A DNA stretch of 48,326 nt from Silene noctiflora (taxonomy: Eukaryota > Streptophyta > Magnoliopsida > Caryophyllales > Caryophyllaceae), in assembly GCA_009801015.1 (NCBI GenBank), contig VHZZ01000067.1:227311-275636 (forward strand), in the 5' to 3' direction. How positions within the stretch are numbered: the stretch's first letter is position 1; the number at the start of each line of letters is the position of its first letter. The position numbers and the translations under genes were made by a program. Below are positions 35,170-46,270 of the stretch, piece after piece. Under the pieces are notes generated by a model that did no database searches, was not told the DNA's origin, and worked only from the letters and a program-made list of their open reading frames with translations.

Positions 35170-35437
35170 TTGTGTTTGGATCCCTTTTACAACTATATTA
35201 CTATGGAAATAATATCGATAATATTATAGCGTATATGATATTATACGATATGATTTGAATATCTTACATTGTAAGTAGGTTATTATTTGTATATATCGTA
35301 GAGTATATTTACGGAGATTAGTTGCTAGTTTAGAAGATACGATTGGATCTTCTATCATGTATATATGCCTAGGATGTAATTCTTAATCATCATCAAGAAT
35401 TAATCTTTTCCAATTTTCTGGTTCTCACGTTTCTTTA
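35170..35437 (+). mobile_element. Copia-like LTR 3' part, immediately before a primer-binding site
   Basis: The sequence has the look of a Copia LTR: TATATATGCC as TATA box near 35360, a pyrimidine-rich end (CCAATTTTCTGGTTCTCA), then TGGTATCAGAGC at 35438-35449, the primer-binding site for initiator methionine tRNA. The left boundary is a guess. What follows is not Copia coding sequence but a TRIM-like interior. Confidence 0.5.
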
Positions 35438-35860
35438 TGGTATCAGAGCTCATGGCTAAAGACCTGGGTTTCATGGGCCAAAGTTTGCAGTCGGACGAGC
35501 AAAGTTGCTCAGTTGAAATTGTCCGGTCTAAGTTAATACTGGGCCAAATTTACAGCCGGACGAGCAAAGTTGCTCAGTTGAATTTGTCCAGTCTGTGCAA
35601 CTGGAGGAGAAAATAAAAAGAGCCCCAGTTTGCTTGTGAAAAGTGGGCCTCACATGTGAGGGGGAGTATGAAGAAACCCAAAATCCCACATGTGATGGTT
35701 GTCCCACATTGATAAAAGATGAGAAGAATTACACTTTATAAGGCAAGGGGACTACTCTCTCTATTGCCAATTGGTTTTAGAGTGGAACCCTCTTGGGCTT
35801 ATAAAATGGACTATTTCTCCTCCGTTTGGGTGCGGCCCAGGCCCATTGTTGAGTTTAACA
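35438..35860 (+). mobile_element. TRIM-like element: primer-binding site, short interior, polypurine tract and 3' LTR
   Basis: Primer-binding site at 35438-35449, a non-coding interior of about 210 bp holding a tandem duplication (GGACGAGCAAAGTTGCTCAG at about 35493 and 35559), a polypurine tract GAGGGGGAG at 35658-35666, and an LTR-like segment from TGAAGAAACCC (35669) to TTTAACA (35860). The segment contains CCCACATTGATAAAA, TTATAAGGCAAG, GGACTACTCTC and TATTGCCAATTGGTTTTAGA, words typical of plant TRIM LTRs. The 5' LTR expected upstream of the primer-binding site is absent and replaced by a different LTR. Confidence 0.6.
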
Positions 35861-36717
35861 ATTACTGTATTTAGAAATACTCCCTAGCTTAGGCAGCAAG
35901 GTGCGTGAGCTTAACTTAGTTGACCCTTCAAATTTTTACATTCTAATTTTATTTTATTTATTTACTGTTGAATCAGTAAACAAGAAAGATTCATTTGAAA
36001 ATTAAAACCCAAAAAAAAAAAAAAAAAAAAAAATATAGTGAAAACGAAATTTATGCCAAGTCATATAGGCAATGATATGAAATGAATAATTGACCCTTGT
36101 ATTCTATAAATCCCAATAATATCCACCAAACTTTTTTCCTCCCCTTAATTTGTATTACCAATCTTATTGTGTGGACAATACTTCACCAGTTTACGTAAGA
36201 GTCTTGCTTATACGAATCTCTTGCATAATTTGCACAAACAAATTAGTGATCCAAGGGGCTCTAATTCTCTTTCAGATAATTTTTTGGAAATATTATCTCA
36301 TTTTTTTGCCATCTGGGCATCAATCATTTCATACATTGCTTGGTGAGATTTAATTCATTTGATAATTATTAGTTGCGAGTTTTCGACTTAGTATTTAAGG
36401 CGTTTAACTCGCAACGTTTTGTGGAAAATTAGTGTACTTTTTTCCTTACACTTTTTTTTCTCTCTTGAACAATCTTCTAGGTTGGTTAGTAAAAGTTAGT
36501 TAAAAGGGTAGTTGGAAGTCTAAATTCTCAACTATATAACTTGTAAGAAAAGAATTTTGCGCGTTTATTTTACGGCTTTTTCCAACCATTTTCTTCGGTC
36601 TTTCTTCTTATTCTTGTATTCATATATTCAAACTTCAAAGTCTTTGTTCTTGAAAATAAAGAGGCCGGGATTGATTTGAGAAGTTATAAAGCAAACTAGA
36701 AGTTTTCATAGTACTAC
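35861..36717. other. Upstream region of the epimerase-like gene
   Basis: AT-rich DNA with a 25-base A tract at about 36009-36033. The last 200 bases before 36718 probably contain promoter and 5' UTR. No other gene was recognised; the open frame at 36150-36353 has no coding character. Confidence 0.35.
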
Positions 36718-39694
36718 ATGGTTTTATCTCTCTTGGATATTGAGAAAAAAATGACTCCTTGTGAAGAAGTTGTTACCTTGGATGCAAATGTTGGATCCGT
36801 CGAAAAAATCAAAGACAAGAATGGGATTGAGCAGGTCGTTCTTCAGAACGCCCGGGGCGCTAAAGTTCGGGTAATTTAACAAGAATATATATTATGCTTT
36901 ACTTTCTTTGAATTAGTAATCCGTAATTTGGTTTGTATTAATTTTCAATAATCTCCTATGTGTTAATCATGTTTCTCGATTCCAAATCATTTTGGCAACC
37001 AAGTAGTTGGAGTTGTCGAGTAATTTAACAAGAATATCGTAATATGGTTTGTGTTATTTTTCAATCTATCCTGTGTTAAATGGTGTTACTCGATTCCAAA
37101 TCATTTTGGCAACCAAGTCGTCGGAGTTGTCCAAAAAATGTGAGTAATAAGATAAAGTCTTTGCTTGTGTAGATAAGCTTGTATGGAGGTCAAGTTCTAT
37201 CATGGAAGAATGAGCAAGGAGAAGAATTGTTGTTCATGAGCAGCAAGGTATGCGCCTCAAATTCTATTCAATTAATTTTTTTCTATTTTGAACGTTGAGT
37301 ACATCCGATCCCTCCTTACACCGCAATTTACGGGAGTCGTTGTTGTTGCATCTCTATTTGTCCGATAAAACAATTCCCTTTTCTTAGTTTTTAATATTTG
37401 TAATCTTTTTCATGATATTTTAAACTACAAATATCTTAAGAGTGGATGTTTGAAAGATACCTGTAACTTGTAGTTGCTGTATTAGACCAAGAATTAATTG
37501 CAATTAACAGGTTTTATTGTTGGGGTGTTGCTTTCAAATTTCAAATATGGTGATCTTGAAATGGTCACATATTAATGTGTCATAAGATATTAATTCCTAA
37601 ACTTTGACTGGTTCAGGCAATCTTTAAGCCCCCTTTGGCGATCCGAGGAGGAATTCCCATTTGCTTCCCACAGGTAAACATCGGTTTTTTTATCCGTAGT
37701 TAATTAAGCCCGGGCAGGTTTCTGTTAAAATCTAGGATGGTTTTACCTGAAACTTTGCTATGAAGGTGAAATAGTATAGTTAGTTTATAATGAGCTAATG
37801 ATGTGAATGTTTCTTGTAAAGTTTGGAAGCCGCGGCATGTTAGAGCAACATGGATTTGCAAGGAATAGAATGTGGGTGATCGATGAAAACCCAACTTCAC
37901 CACGTGCTAACAAATCCACCGGTCAAGCCTCAACAGACTTGGTGCTGAAACCAACCACTGAAGACATCACATCATGGCCTAGCAAGTAATCACCTGAATA
38001 CTTTACGAAATTTTTTGGTTGATTGAAATCTTGGCATAAGATTATTGACCAGTTTTTTATCCTTTTGTTTCAGGTTTGAGATTCGCCTTAGAGTAACCTT
38101 GACGGAGGAAGGGAATCTCATTTTGAGATCACGAGTCAAAAATACCAATGGCAAACCCTTGAGCTTCTCAATTGCTTTTCGTACATATTTTGCTATTTCT
38201 GATATCAGGTAATTGCTCTTCAGTCACCATAAAGTAGGAAAACAGGAATTCCTTCTATTGAAACTCTAATGTAACTTTTGGTACACAACATCTGTTAAAA
38301 ATCATCTTCACCCTGATTACATGAGAGATTTTATTTTGCGAGCAACAATAAATAATCATACAGGGAAATTCCTAACCAAGCAGACCCTGAAATGACCCAA
38401 AAAGTAGCCATGGATCCCTAAATAGGTTGTTATAGTCCAATCGCCGGGGTGGTGCACCATAAATGTGTGTCATACCGTATTGGAAAGCGGTCACAATATC
38501 TAGCCGAACTTTTACAAAACAATCTGATGTGCTGTCGCTGCTCGTATTTAGTAGTACCATATTTTCATGCACAATATAAGATCCTGTATGTATTCATTAC
38601 AAATGAACGTGTTTAAAACTGAAATTAGAGAAGCCTTTTTATTCACTGATATTGATCTAGGTTCTTGGGTGGGAAAAGCATATGTAATATCGGTCTCTAT
38701 CTCCATGAAGTAATCATAGACTTGCAAAAATTTGAAACAAACACTGACGAAATGTCTGGTATAATCACGCAGTGAAGTTCGTGTAGAAGGGCTGGAAACT
38801 CTGGACTACCTTGATAGCTTAAAGGAGAGAGAACGTTTCACAGAACAAGGAGATGCCTTAACATTTGAGTCTGAGGTACATTAGATCGTGGTTTTTCTCA
38901 TATGTTGCAGCCTGTAGGCTTGGGGTAATCTTAGATACGTTTACAGTAAATTAAAGATTTATTTGCTATATCAATATTTTCAGATTGACAGAGTATACCT
39001 TAGCTCATCAGATGTAGCGCTTTTCGATCATGGAAGCAAAAGGACATTTCAGATAAGAAAGCAAGGACTTCCTGACGTAGGTAATGATTTTTTTTTTTTT
39101 CTGAAGTTCCAAAATCCTACAACTTTAGAGCACATTTGTATAAAATGATTATATAGGATTGGTATGACTTTATGATGAATTCCACAATAGTAGCACCTCT
39201 GTCAGCTTCTGTCATCGTCACATCATCACACATCAACAACGAAACAATAACATTACCCCATTGCCTCATATGCTCCGACCAAGGATATTGATGTAAGCTG
39301 TCTTACGCATTTACGCATATGTTAACTTAATAAATAGTCTGTTTCAGAATGACTCGTAATAAAAATTGCATCGTAATTACAAGTTTACAACAACTATGGA
39401 CTACTTCATAATTAAAGAAACAACCAGTTTTTAGTCTTCAGACACTCATAGTAACCTTGAAGTGATGATCATACTAAAAATTTGCAAAATTTGTGTTTAG
39501 CTGATGGTTTGTACTATCATGCAGCGGTTTGGAATCCCTGGGACAAGAAAGCGAAGGCCATATCTGATCTAGGCGACGATGAATACAAGGAAATGCTCTG
39601 TGTGGATGGTGCAGTGATTGAGAAGCCGATCACCCTTAAACCCAGCGAGGAATGGGTGGGGCAATTGGACCTCTCAGTCCTCTCTTCCTGCTAG
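36718..39694 (+). CDS. Putative glucose-6-phosphate 1-epimerase (aldose-1-epimerase family)
   Basis: Family members interconvert the alpha and beta anomers of hexose 6-phosphates in the cytosol. Eight exons: 36718-36870, 37173-37247, 37617-37673, 37822-37985, 38074-38208, 38773-38875, 38984-39080 and 39525-39694. All borders are GT-AG and the frame closes to 317 aa. The first ATG (36718, MVLSLLDIEKK) follows an in-frame TAG; ATG 36751 is a possible alternative start. Motifs in order: LYGGQVLSWKNEQGEELLF (54-72), FKPPLAIRGGIPICFPQFG (79-97), LEQHGFARNRMW (102-113, His105), FSIAFRTYFAISDIS (181-195), EVRVEGLETLDYLD, FDHGSKRTF, WNPWDKKAKAISDLGDDEYKEMLCVD. Plant homologues as I remember them have His in the (H)TYF position, where this protein has Arg186 (codon CGT). 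Intron 1 carries a tandem duplication. Confidence 0.93.
36871..37132 (+). repeat. Tandem duplication in epimerase intron 1, period 149 bp
   Basis: GTAATTTAACAAGAATAT occurs at 36871 (the splice donor itself) and at 37020. ATTCCAAATCATTTTGGCAA followed by CCAAGT and GGAGTTGTC occurs in both copies. The second copy is shorter by about 35 bp. Confidence 0.85.
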
Positions 39695-40484
39695 TAAAAT
39701 CCCAAGTTTTGATCCGACCCAGAAATACCAAAGACTGTTGCTCATATTTTAGCAGCAACATTATATGTACTCCTACTGACTGCAGTTTTTACAAGTTCAG
39801 CAAATACGGAGTGGAAATTCTAAAGAGTAAGTCGACAAGGGAATCGAGTATTAGTTCTACTAACTACTACTAATTCCTTAATTGTTTGTTTGATTTAGAG
39901 GAATTGTATTATATTTTGTTGAGATTGTTATTATGTTTATATTTTCGAGATTATTGTACATGAAATTACCGTATTGGCCCTACGGTCAATCTTATGATGT
40001 AACTTATTGCTAGTAAATATTTTGTAGTGATCAAATGTCAAATGTTAATTCCCAACTATGCACTCTTAAATCGTTTGTTAACCTTTTATATTTATTGTAA
40101 GAGTTAGTTCAGGTAAGCAAATGATTTGGATGGAAGGAGTACATGTGAGTGAGTTAACCCTCGTGGGGGAAACTAGAGTCATTGCTATAGCTGTATAGGT
40201 AACCGCGTTTTTTTATCAGAATGATGACAATTTTTCTCTCTTGCTCCGCCTTTGCAATCGACTACATGCCCCGCAGGCCGCACCCGCCAATGAAACTAGA
40301 CAACTGGAGTCGAATTTAGGTCCCTTGGGCCTTGGCTCGATATATTGAGTTTGGACTCTTAGATTGAAACGATGGACTATAAAGTTAACCAATTTAATTT
40401 CCTTTAGTCACAAGTAAAAAAAAAAAAATAAAAAAAAAAAAATGGATGAAAGCCTTTTTAGGTTTAACCGTTAAGGCTCTGTTT
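39695..40484. other. 3' flank of the epimerase-like gene and intergenic DNA
   Basis: Contains the probable 3' UTR (to about 40030), a MITE-like fragment near 40100-40140 (GGTAAGCAAATGATTTGGAT, AAGGAGTA) and an A-rich tract at about 40416-40441. No further gene. Confidence 0.4.
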
Positions 40485-40881
40485 GGTAAAACTATCTGAA
40501 AAGGTAGCTGAAACCTGAAAAGATAGCTGAAAACTGAAAAGCTAACTGAAACCCTGAAAAGGCAACTGATAAGGTAGCTGATTATACAAAAAAAATGTTT
40601 GGCAAACTAACGGAAAAAGGTAACTGATTTTGATGAAATGACGTAAAAGGATATGAGAATTATTTAATAGTATAAATTTAAGGGGTAAGAGGGAAAAATC
40701 AAATCAAATCAGGTACTTGAAATCTCAAATGCTACTCTAGGTATCATTTCATTTCAGATAACTTATTTGGTTAAATAAGCTACTTGCCAAACGCTTACAA
40801 ACAAATAAGGTACCTGAAATTTTGGTCAAATAAGCTACTTTGACCAAATCAGGTACCTGAAATGCCTTACCAAACATAACC
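40485..40881 (+). mobile_element. Tourist-like (PIF/Harbinger) MITE, complete copy
   Basis: A 397-bp element starts GGCTCTGTTTGGTAA and ends TTACCAAACATAACC, a 15-bp inverted repeat with mismatches, flanked by TAA at 40482-40484 and 40882-40884. The left half consists of GCTGAAAAGGTA-type words, and the right half of their inverted counterparts (GGTACCTGAAAT, AAATAAGCTACTT). It is the same family as 1-169. Confidence 0.8.
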
Positions 40882-40886
40882 TAAAT

Positions 40887-40976
40887 CCCTCCGTCACAAT
40901 CATTTGTTTACCTTTGATTAAAATACTTCTCATAATAAATATAAAAGGTAAATTAATGACTGAGACGGAAAGAGTA
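40887..40976. mobile_element. Small Stowaway-like MITE
   Basis: CCCTCCGTCACAATCATTTG pairs imperfectly with AATTAATGACTGAGACGGAA at the right end, and the inner TTTACCTTTGATTAAAATAC pairs with ATATAAAAGGTAAA. Immediately follows the Tourist-like element; the TA duplication is clear only on the right. Confidence 0.55.
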
Positions 40977-41859
40977 GTAGATGAACTTGGTTCTCCTGTA
41001 ACTAGGGATGACAATGAGTAGGATATGGTTAAAATCTTACAAAACTTATTATACTTGTACCCGTGTTTTTATAGTGTATCCACCTATCTGGGTCTGAAGT
41101 TCATAGACCTATATCCGAACCTAATGGGTTTGGGTTTACCCATAGTTCTAATCTCGCTTACTGTACAACTTTTTTTAACTACTCCGTATCAAATTTAGCA
41201 CAATATCATGTAAGAGTGGTAATTAAGCCCTTTAACTCTGTTCAATTGTAAAATTAGGTTGCACAAGTTTCATTTATAGCAATCAAACCTCTTATACCAA
41301 AAATGAAATTCAATCTCGTTCTAAATTTTCACCAGATTCTTATATTTGAATCACTTTATAATACAATTTTTCAAATATAAAATATTTTATTTTATAATTT
41401 TAGAACTTTTATATTTATAATAAATATTGAGACTTATTTTTCTTTTCTTTTTTTTTAAAAAAAAACAAAATAAAAATTAGTATCAAACACCATACACATA
41501 ACTTGAAAACAACAATTAATGACACCGAGTATGAATGTCAACATTAACTAAAATGATGACAAGGACCGATCTCGAGTGAGGGCAACGAAAAAAAAAAAAC
41601 CGGGGATGATGTAAAATGGCTTAATAATCCAAACTCTTATCATGAAAGATGACGCTAAATATTAAGAGTTCGAGGATATGGGTATGGACCATATACTCAT
41701 ATAATCGATCCATACCCGATTTTTTAAAAAGCCATACCCGACCTTTACCCATACGAGTCCAAAATCTAAAGACCCGTACTCGATCCATCAGGATAATACC
41801 CAAAGAGTTTATATGCGGACATGATAGAGTTTTGTGACTTAACCGCCCTACCCTTGTTA
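40977..41859. other. AT-rich repeat-like DNA
   Basis: No gene. Bases 41218-41350 (GGTAATTAAGCCCTTTAACT ... AAATGAAATTCAATCTCG) are a diverged single arm of the foldback element at 42745-43409. Bases 41690-41800 have CCATACCCGA-type low-complexity words. Confidence 0.4.
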
Positions 41860-42060
41860 TAAAACAAGAGTCTATAGTTCAAGTGGTCAAATTTTTTTTA
41901 CCGCAATTATGAAATTTGGATTCAATTCTCAATTGTGGTATAAGTGTGTTCATTTGAACTAAAAAATAGAATTTACTGACTTTCACACACGCAAGAATCT
42001 GATAATAGCGTTGATCTACTTGTTAGCTCCCCAATTTATAATAAATAAATAAAAACACAA
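41860..42060 (+). mobile_element. tRNA-derived SINE candidate
   Basis: TAGTTCAAGTGGTC (41875-41888) fits an A box and GGATTCAATTCTC (41918-41930) a B box, about 30 bp apart as in tRNA-like promoters. An AATAAATAAATAAAAAC tail lies near 42043. The boundaries are approximate. Confidence 0.4.
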
Positions 42061-42285
42061 ATTATGGAGTAATATTTATCAACTCCGCATTCTATTTGTA
42101 CTCTCGTGGCCTTGTGGGTAATACTATACTATATTATATGAGCCTATAAATTTTCAAGATGATATATTATGATCATATTCAATTCTCTTTTCCATTGTAT
42201 TAGTTTCTCTTTTGTTCCTAGAAATTGTAATACCCTATCTCATACTTTGGCTAATAAGGCTAGGTTATGAGTTACTCGGTTCACT

Positions 42286-42312
42286 TGTCAAAAAAAAAAA
42301 AAAAAAAAAAAA
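42286..42312 (+). repeat. Poly(A) tract, possible retroposon tail
   Basis: An A run of about 22 bases follows GAGTTACTCGGTTCACTTGTC. The preceding 100 bases may be the 3' end of a SINE or LINE, but no promoter boxes or coding sequence were recognised. Confidence 0.35.
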
Positions 42313-42441
42313 TTCTCTTTAAAAGCGTACTATATTAAGGTTATTATGGTATCGTGATAATAGGTTATGCATTTGAATCCCTTCCCCCATATAAGCCTAC
42401 ATGGCTATATTGTATATATTGGTCTTATACCTTATATTATA

Positions 42442-42636
42442 CTCTCTCTAATCATCATTTTTTTCCTTATTTTCTTAACGAATCATTAAAGTTTTCTTCC
42501 CTATTTTCTTTTTTTGGGTTAATTTGTATGGTCCAAAGTTAATAGCATGTGAAGTAGTGTGTTTTGTGTGATCTAAATTCAATTTCTTATTTCTTGTAAA
42601 AAAAGAAAGGGGAAGAAAATAGTAAATAAGAGGGAG
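42442..42636. mobile_element. Stowaway-like MITE, 195 bp
   Basis: Flanked by TA (42440-42441 and 42637-42638), starts CTCTCTCTAATCATCA and ends AATAAGAGGGAG. The inner TTTCTTCCCTATTTTC pairs with GAAGAAAATAGTAAAT. Related copies are at 1302-1480 and 47109-47380. Confidence 0.65.
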
Positions 42637-42744
42637 TATGATACTAATATCATTGTAATAATTGAATAGGTTGATCGATCTCATACTAAAACGATTCAGA
42701 AAGAGAAAAGAAATCAATTCTCAACTCGTATTTCGTTTAACGGA

Positions 42745-43409
42745 AAGTGGTGATTAAACCCCATAACTTTGTGCAATTGTGAAATTAACTCCACAACTTT
42801 CAATTGGAGTAATTTGGCCCCATAATTTACATAATAAATGAAATTAAGCCCCTTTATCAAAATTTCACGAGAAATTCAATTTATCATGTAAAAAAAAAGT
42901 AAAAATAGATTTTACTTACGTATGTAATTCTGTATACCAATAGCAATTAACAATTTTATGTGAATTTTTTGAAATAATGAAAAATGGAAAAATTTGAATA
43001 TTTTTTTTACCGTTTTATTATATTTTTTATATTTTTTTGTCATGAAAATTTTTTATTTCAACTTAAGATTTTAACACAACTACCTAACAAAATATTTTGC
43101 AATAGAAACTTTTTTAAAAAAATTGTAAAAAAAAGTTGAAAAATATGTAGTTTATATAAAAATAATAAATTGTTTGATTTTCGTAAAGTATTTTTAATTT
43201 TTTTTCCCTAATTTATGCTATTTTTTTATGGATTTTTTGTAAACTTTTATTTTGTATTTTTAATTAAAACATAATCATTTTTACTTTTTTGATATAATAA
43301 ATTGAATTTCTCTTGATATTTTGATAAATGGGTTTAATTACTCCAATTAAAAGTTGTGGGGGTTAATTTCACAATTACACAAAGTTACGGGTTTCTTTTA
43401 ATCTTATCC
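42745..43409. mobile_element. Foldback-type element with long inverted arms
   Basis: The left arm (about 42745-42885) and right arm (about 43285-43409) are inverted copies of about 125 bp: TAACTTTGTGCAATTGTGAA / TTCACAATTACACAAAGTTA and AGAAATTCAATTTAT / ATAAATTGAATTTCTC. The spacer is about 400 bp of AT-rich DNA with no coding capacity. No target duplication was settled. Confidence 0.65.
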
Positions 43410-44681
43410 AATCATCCCTTTTAGACAATCATATAAATCCACGAAAAAAGTATGATAATTTAGAATCATAGGATAGACATGGACACTTTTCTAATCAAGT
43501 TTGTATGAATGTATATGTAATATGTTTGCATTATTATATATTTGTCGAATCCCTATTGTTACTATATAAATGCACACGTGCATTGTTGTAATGCATGGCT
43601 TCTATGACCAAAATTAAATCAAGCTGGAATAAAAACTAAACTTTGAATTATTTTGGTCCTAGAGAATAAATAAAGTGATCTGGAGACAATAATTGAACAT
43701 TATTTTGATCACTAACTTTGAATTATTGAAATGTTGACGGATCGGATCGGATGGATCGTGTTTGGCTTTTTTGACACACGAATGGAGCTACCAATTACAT
43801 CTGGCCGTTACAATGTAGCTCCGAAAATAATGTTTAATAGTACGGAGTATCATTATTTTTATATAAAGAAAAAAATTATCGTAAAAAAAATAAATAAATA
43901 TATATAGAGAGAAAAAAATTATAGAGCATTTTTATATTGACAATTACGAGATTATGTTATGATACTTATGATTATTATGTCGTTTATTTTCTTATTAACT
44001 TTTCTACTTAAATTGTACGACATTTGAAACAATATTGCTACATGATTAAATTGACGCAATTCCAAGAAAAATCAATTTAATATGAAAATAAAAGAACAAA
44101 CTTCTTAATATCAAATTTAACTTGTGTCACCGTCTTATTCTTAATGAAAATATAAGTAGCAATTTTGATGGCATAAAAACTTTAGAGAGATGATCGATAT
44201 TTTACTAAGTTATTTAGAAACCACTTTTATCGTACCTTTTTAATTTATATTTTCATGCTGTTTTTGTTATTGATTGTCTTCATTTGGAACAAGTTTTTCA
44301 TAACGATTAAACCAAATTACACATCCACCGATGCAATTAATGCATATATTAAATATTTGTTTCCTTTTTTAGCTTTTTAAATACAGCCCTAAGGGTTGTA
44401 TTTATCATTTTCCTTTTATTAATACATCATTTTATAATATACATACCAATTTTATTACCTTTTGTAACATTTTTTCATTAATTTGTAATTGATTTTCCGA
44501 TAGATTTATTGAGAAACCGTTCCTCAAAAAACCCGCCGGTTTGTTTGATAATTAGTTAAGCCAAAAAGACATGTTGATAAGGTAACTTTTTGCTATATGA
44601 GAAAAATTTTAGTATACTTCGGCTATCAATTTATCATGTCGTTATTTGTGTTTATCTTTGCACTCCTACTAAATAGAAAAT
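43410..44681. other. AT-rich intergenic DNA, nothing recognised
   Basis: No gene, RNA or element boundary was supported. GGATCGGATCGGATGGATCG near 43739 is a short GATCG-type tandem. Confidence 0.3.
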
Positions 44682-45018
44682 TCCCTATCTACTAAAAAAA
44701 TAGCTGGATTTAGAGATTTTCTCACTTAAATTATTATCCTACAAATTGGGCCTAATACTTTTTGGATATTCTATTTCTATATAAATATTGGGTTTTACAT
44801 ATATTTTGCAACTCTTATATGTCAATCTTTATAGAAAAAGTTATTCTACCAATTATTTCGGACTATCATAGAAATTAAATTTTGTACCTCTTAATACTAA
44901 TCATTAATAATTGTATATTATAATATTAAATTCAAAGTTTAATTATTAAATGTTAATTTCTCTACTATTTTACAATCTAAAAGAACCGTGTATTTACACG
45001 GGATCTATATTTGGCTAG
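44682..45018 (+). mobile_element. Degenerate Helitron-like element
   Basis: The 5' TCCCTATCTACTAAAAAAA resembles the starts of the other Helitrons, and the 3' part has the hairpin CCGTGTATTTACACGG followed within about 15 bp by a terminal CTAG (45015-45018). CTAG is followed by A and the 5' base is preceded by T, so the exact A/T target is not preserved. Confidence 0.5.
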
Positions 45019-46270
45019 AATTAAAAGATCAAAGTAAAAAAGTTTATGTTTTCATTGGTTAGGAATATGATCATAAGATGATGGACAGATGGACTGTTGT
45101 TTAGAAATATATCTTTCTCTCATTAAATCATTTCCTCAAGATAAACCTATATCTATGTGATGATGTGTGTATTGTGTATAGGTCGGTCTTAGGGATCATT
45201 AGCACATCATTTTTTTCTATAGTTCTATTGATCAACTTAATAAAGTTTACACCAAGAAAAAAAAGGAATCTTTTTCAAGAAAGTGACTCAAATAATCGAT
45301 ATTAATAAAACCCGACAAATTTTTATTGTCAATTTAAGGTATAACGATAACAATCTATGAGTAGATCATTCAACCAAAAACTTAAGGTGATGTTGAGATT
45401 CAATCAATGATCGTATAGAGTCTAAATGATCAAATACTCTTAACATGTTCCTACTTCGTAATTATCTTGAATTTGCATGAACGGAATCCAATAACAAACT
45501 AGCTCAAATATAATTCATAAATGACGCCTCGACATCTATATCACTTGTTGTGACTTATAACTAAAACAAATGCACAAGTTTTAACATGAAATTACAGCTG
45601 TCAAAAGATGACCCAACCCGAAAAATTGACCGAAAGCTGTCCGGAAAAAATCCAAAAATAACCTGCTATTTTCAACACGAACTCGATAATAACCCGCACA
45701 TTAGGGTAAAGACGCGCAAATCCATGACCCGGCCGGAAATAGGTACATTTATTAGAATTTTGTAATTAAAGCAAATAAAACATTTTGAAAATTAAAAGAT
45801 TTGTAATACAATATGCTTATATTTATTTTAAAGCATAGTTTTATCACATGGTTAATAATTCAAATGATTATCATATAAATATAGTCACTGCTTGTCACCT
45901 ACATGTAACAATTAATCGATCTAATATTTCGTATAGTGTTGTGATATTGAATACTTCGTATAGTGTTGTGATATTGAATACTTCGTATAGTATATATTAA
46001 GAAAAAAATTCTACCCTTACTAATATCATATATAAAGTATTAAACTAGATAATTATAAAATTTAAGAGTAATTATATATATTTATAAATAAAATTAAAAA
46101 AAAATGTTTTGATTCGAAACCCGTATAAACTCAACCAGTACAAACCCGTATTTTGCAAACCCGAAATTAAACGACCCGTATTTTACCTGAACCCGTAACC
46201 CTCTCGTTCGACCCATTTAACAGATCTACATGAAACCAATGTGAAACTTACAAATGTTAACAATCTAGTG
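45019..46270. other. Intergenic DNA with a short tandem repeat
   Basis: No gene. A 27-bp unit (TTCGTATAGTGTTGTGATAT and following) starts at 45928, 45955 and 45982, the third partial. Bases 45610-45730 and 46120-46215 contain AACCCG-type low-complexity words. Confidence 0.45.
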
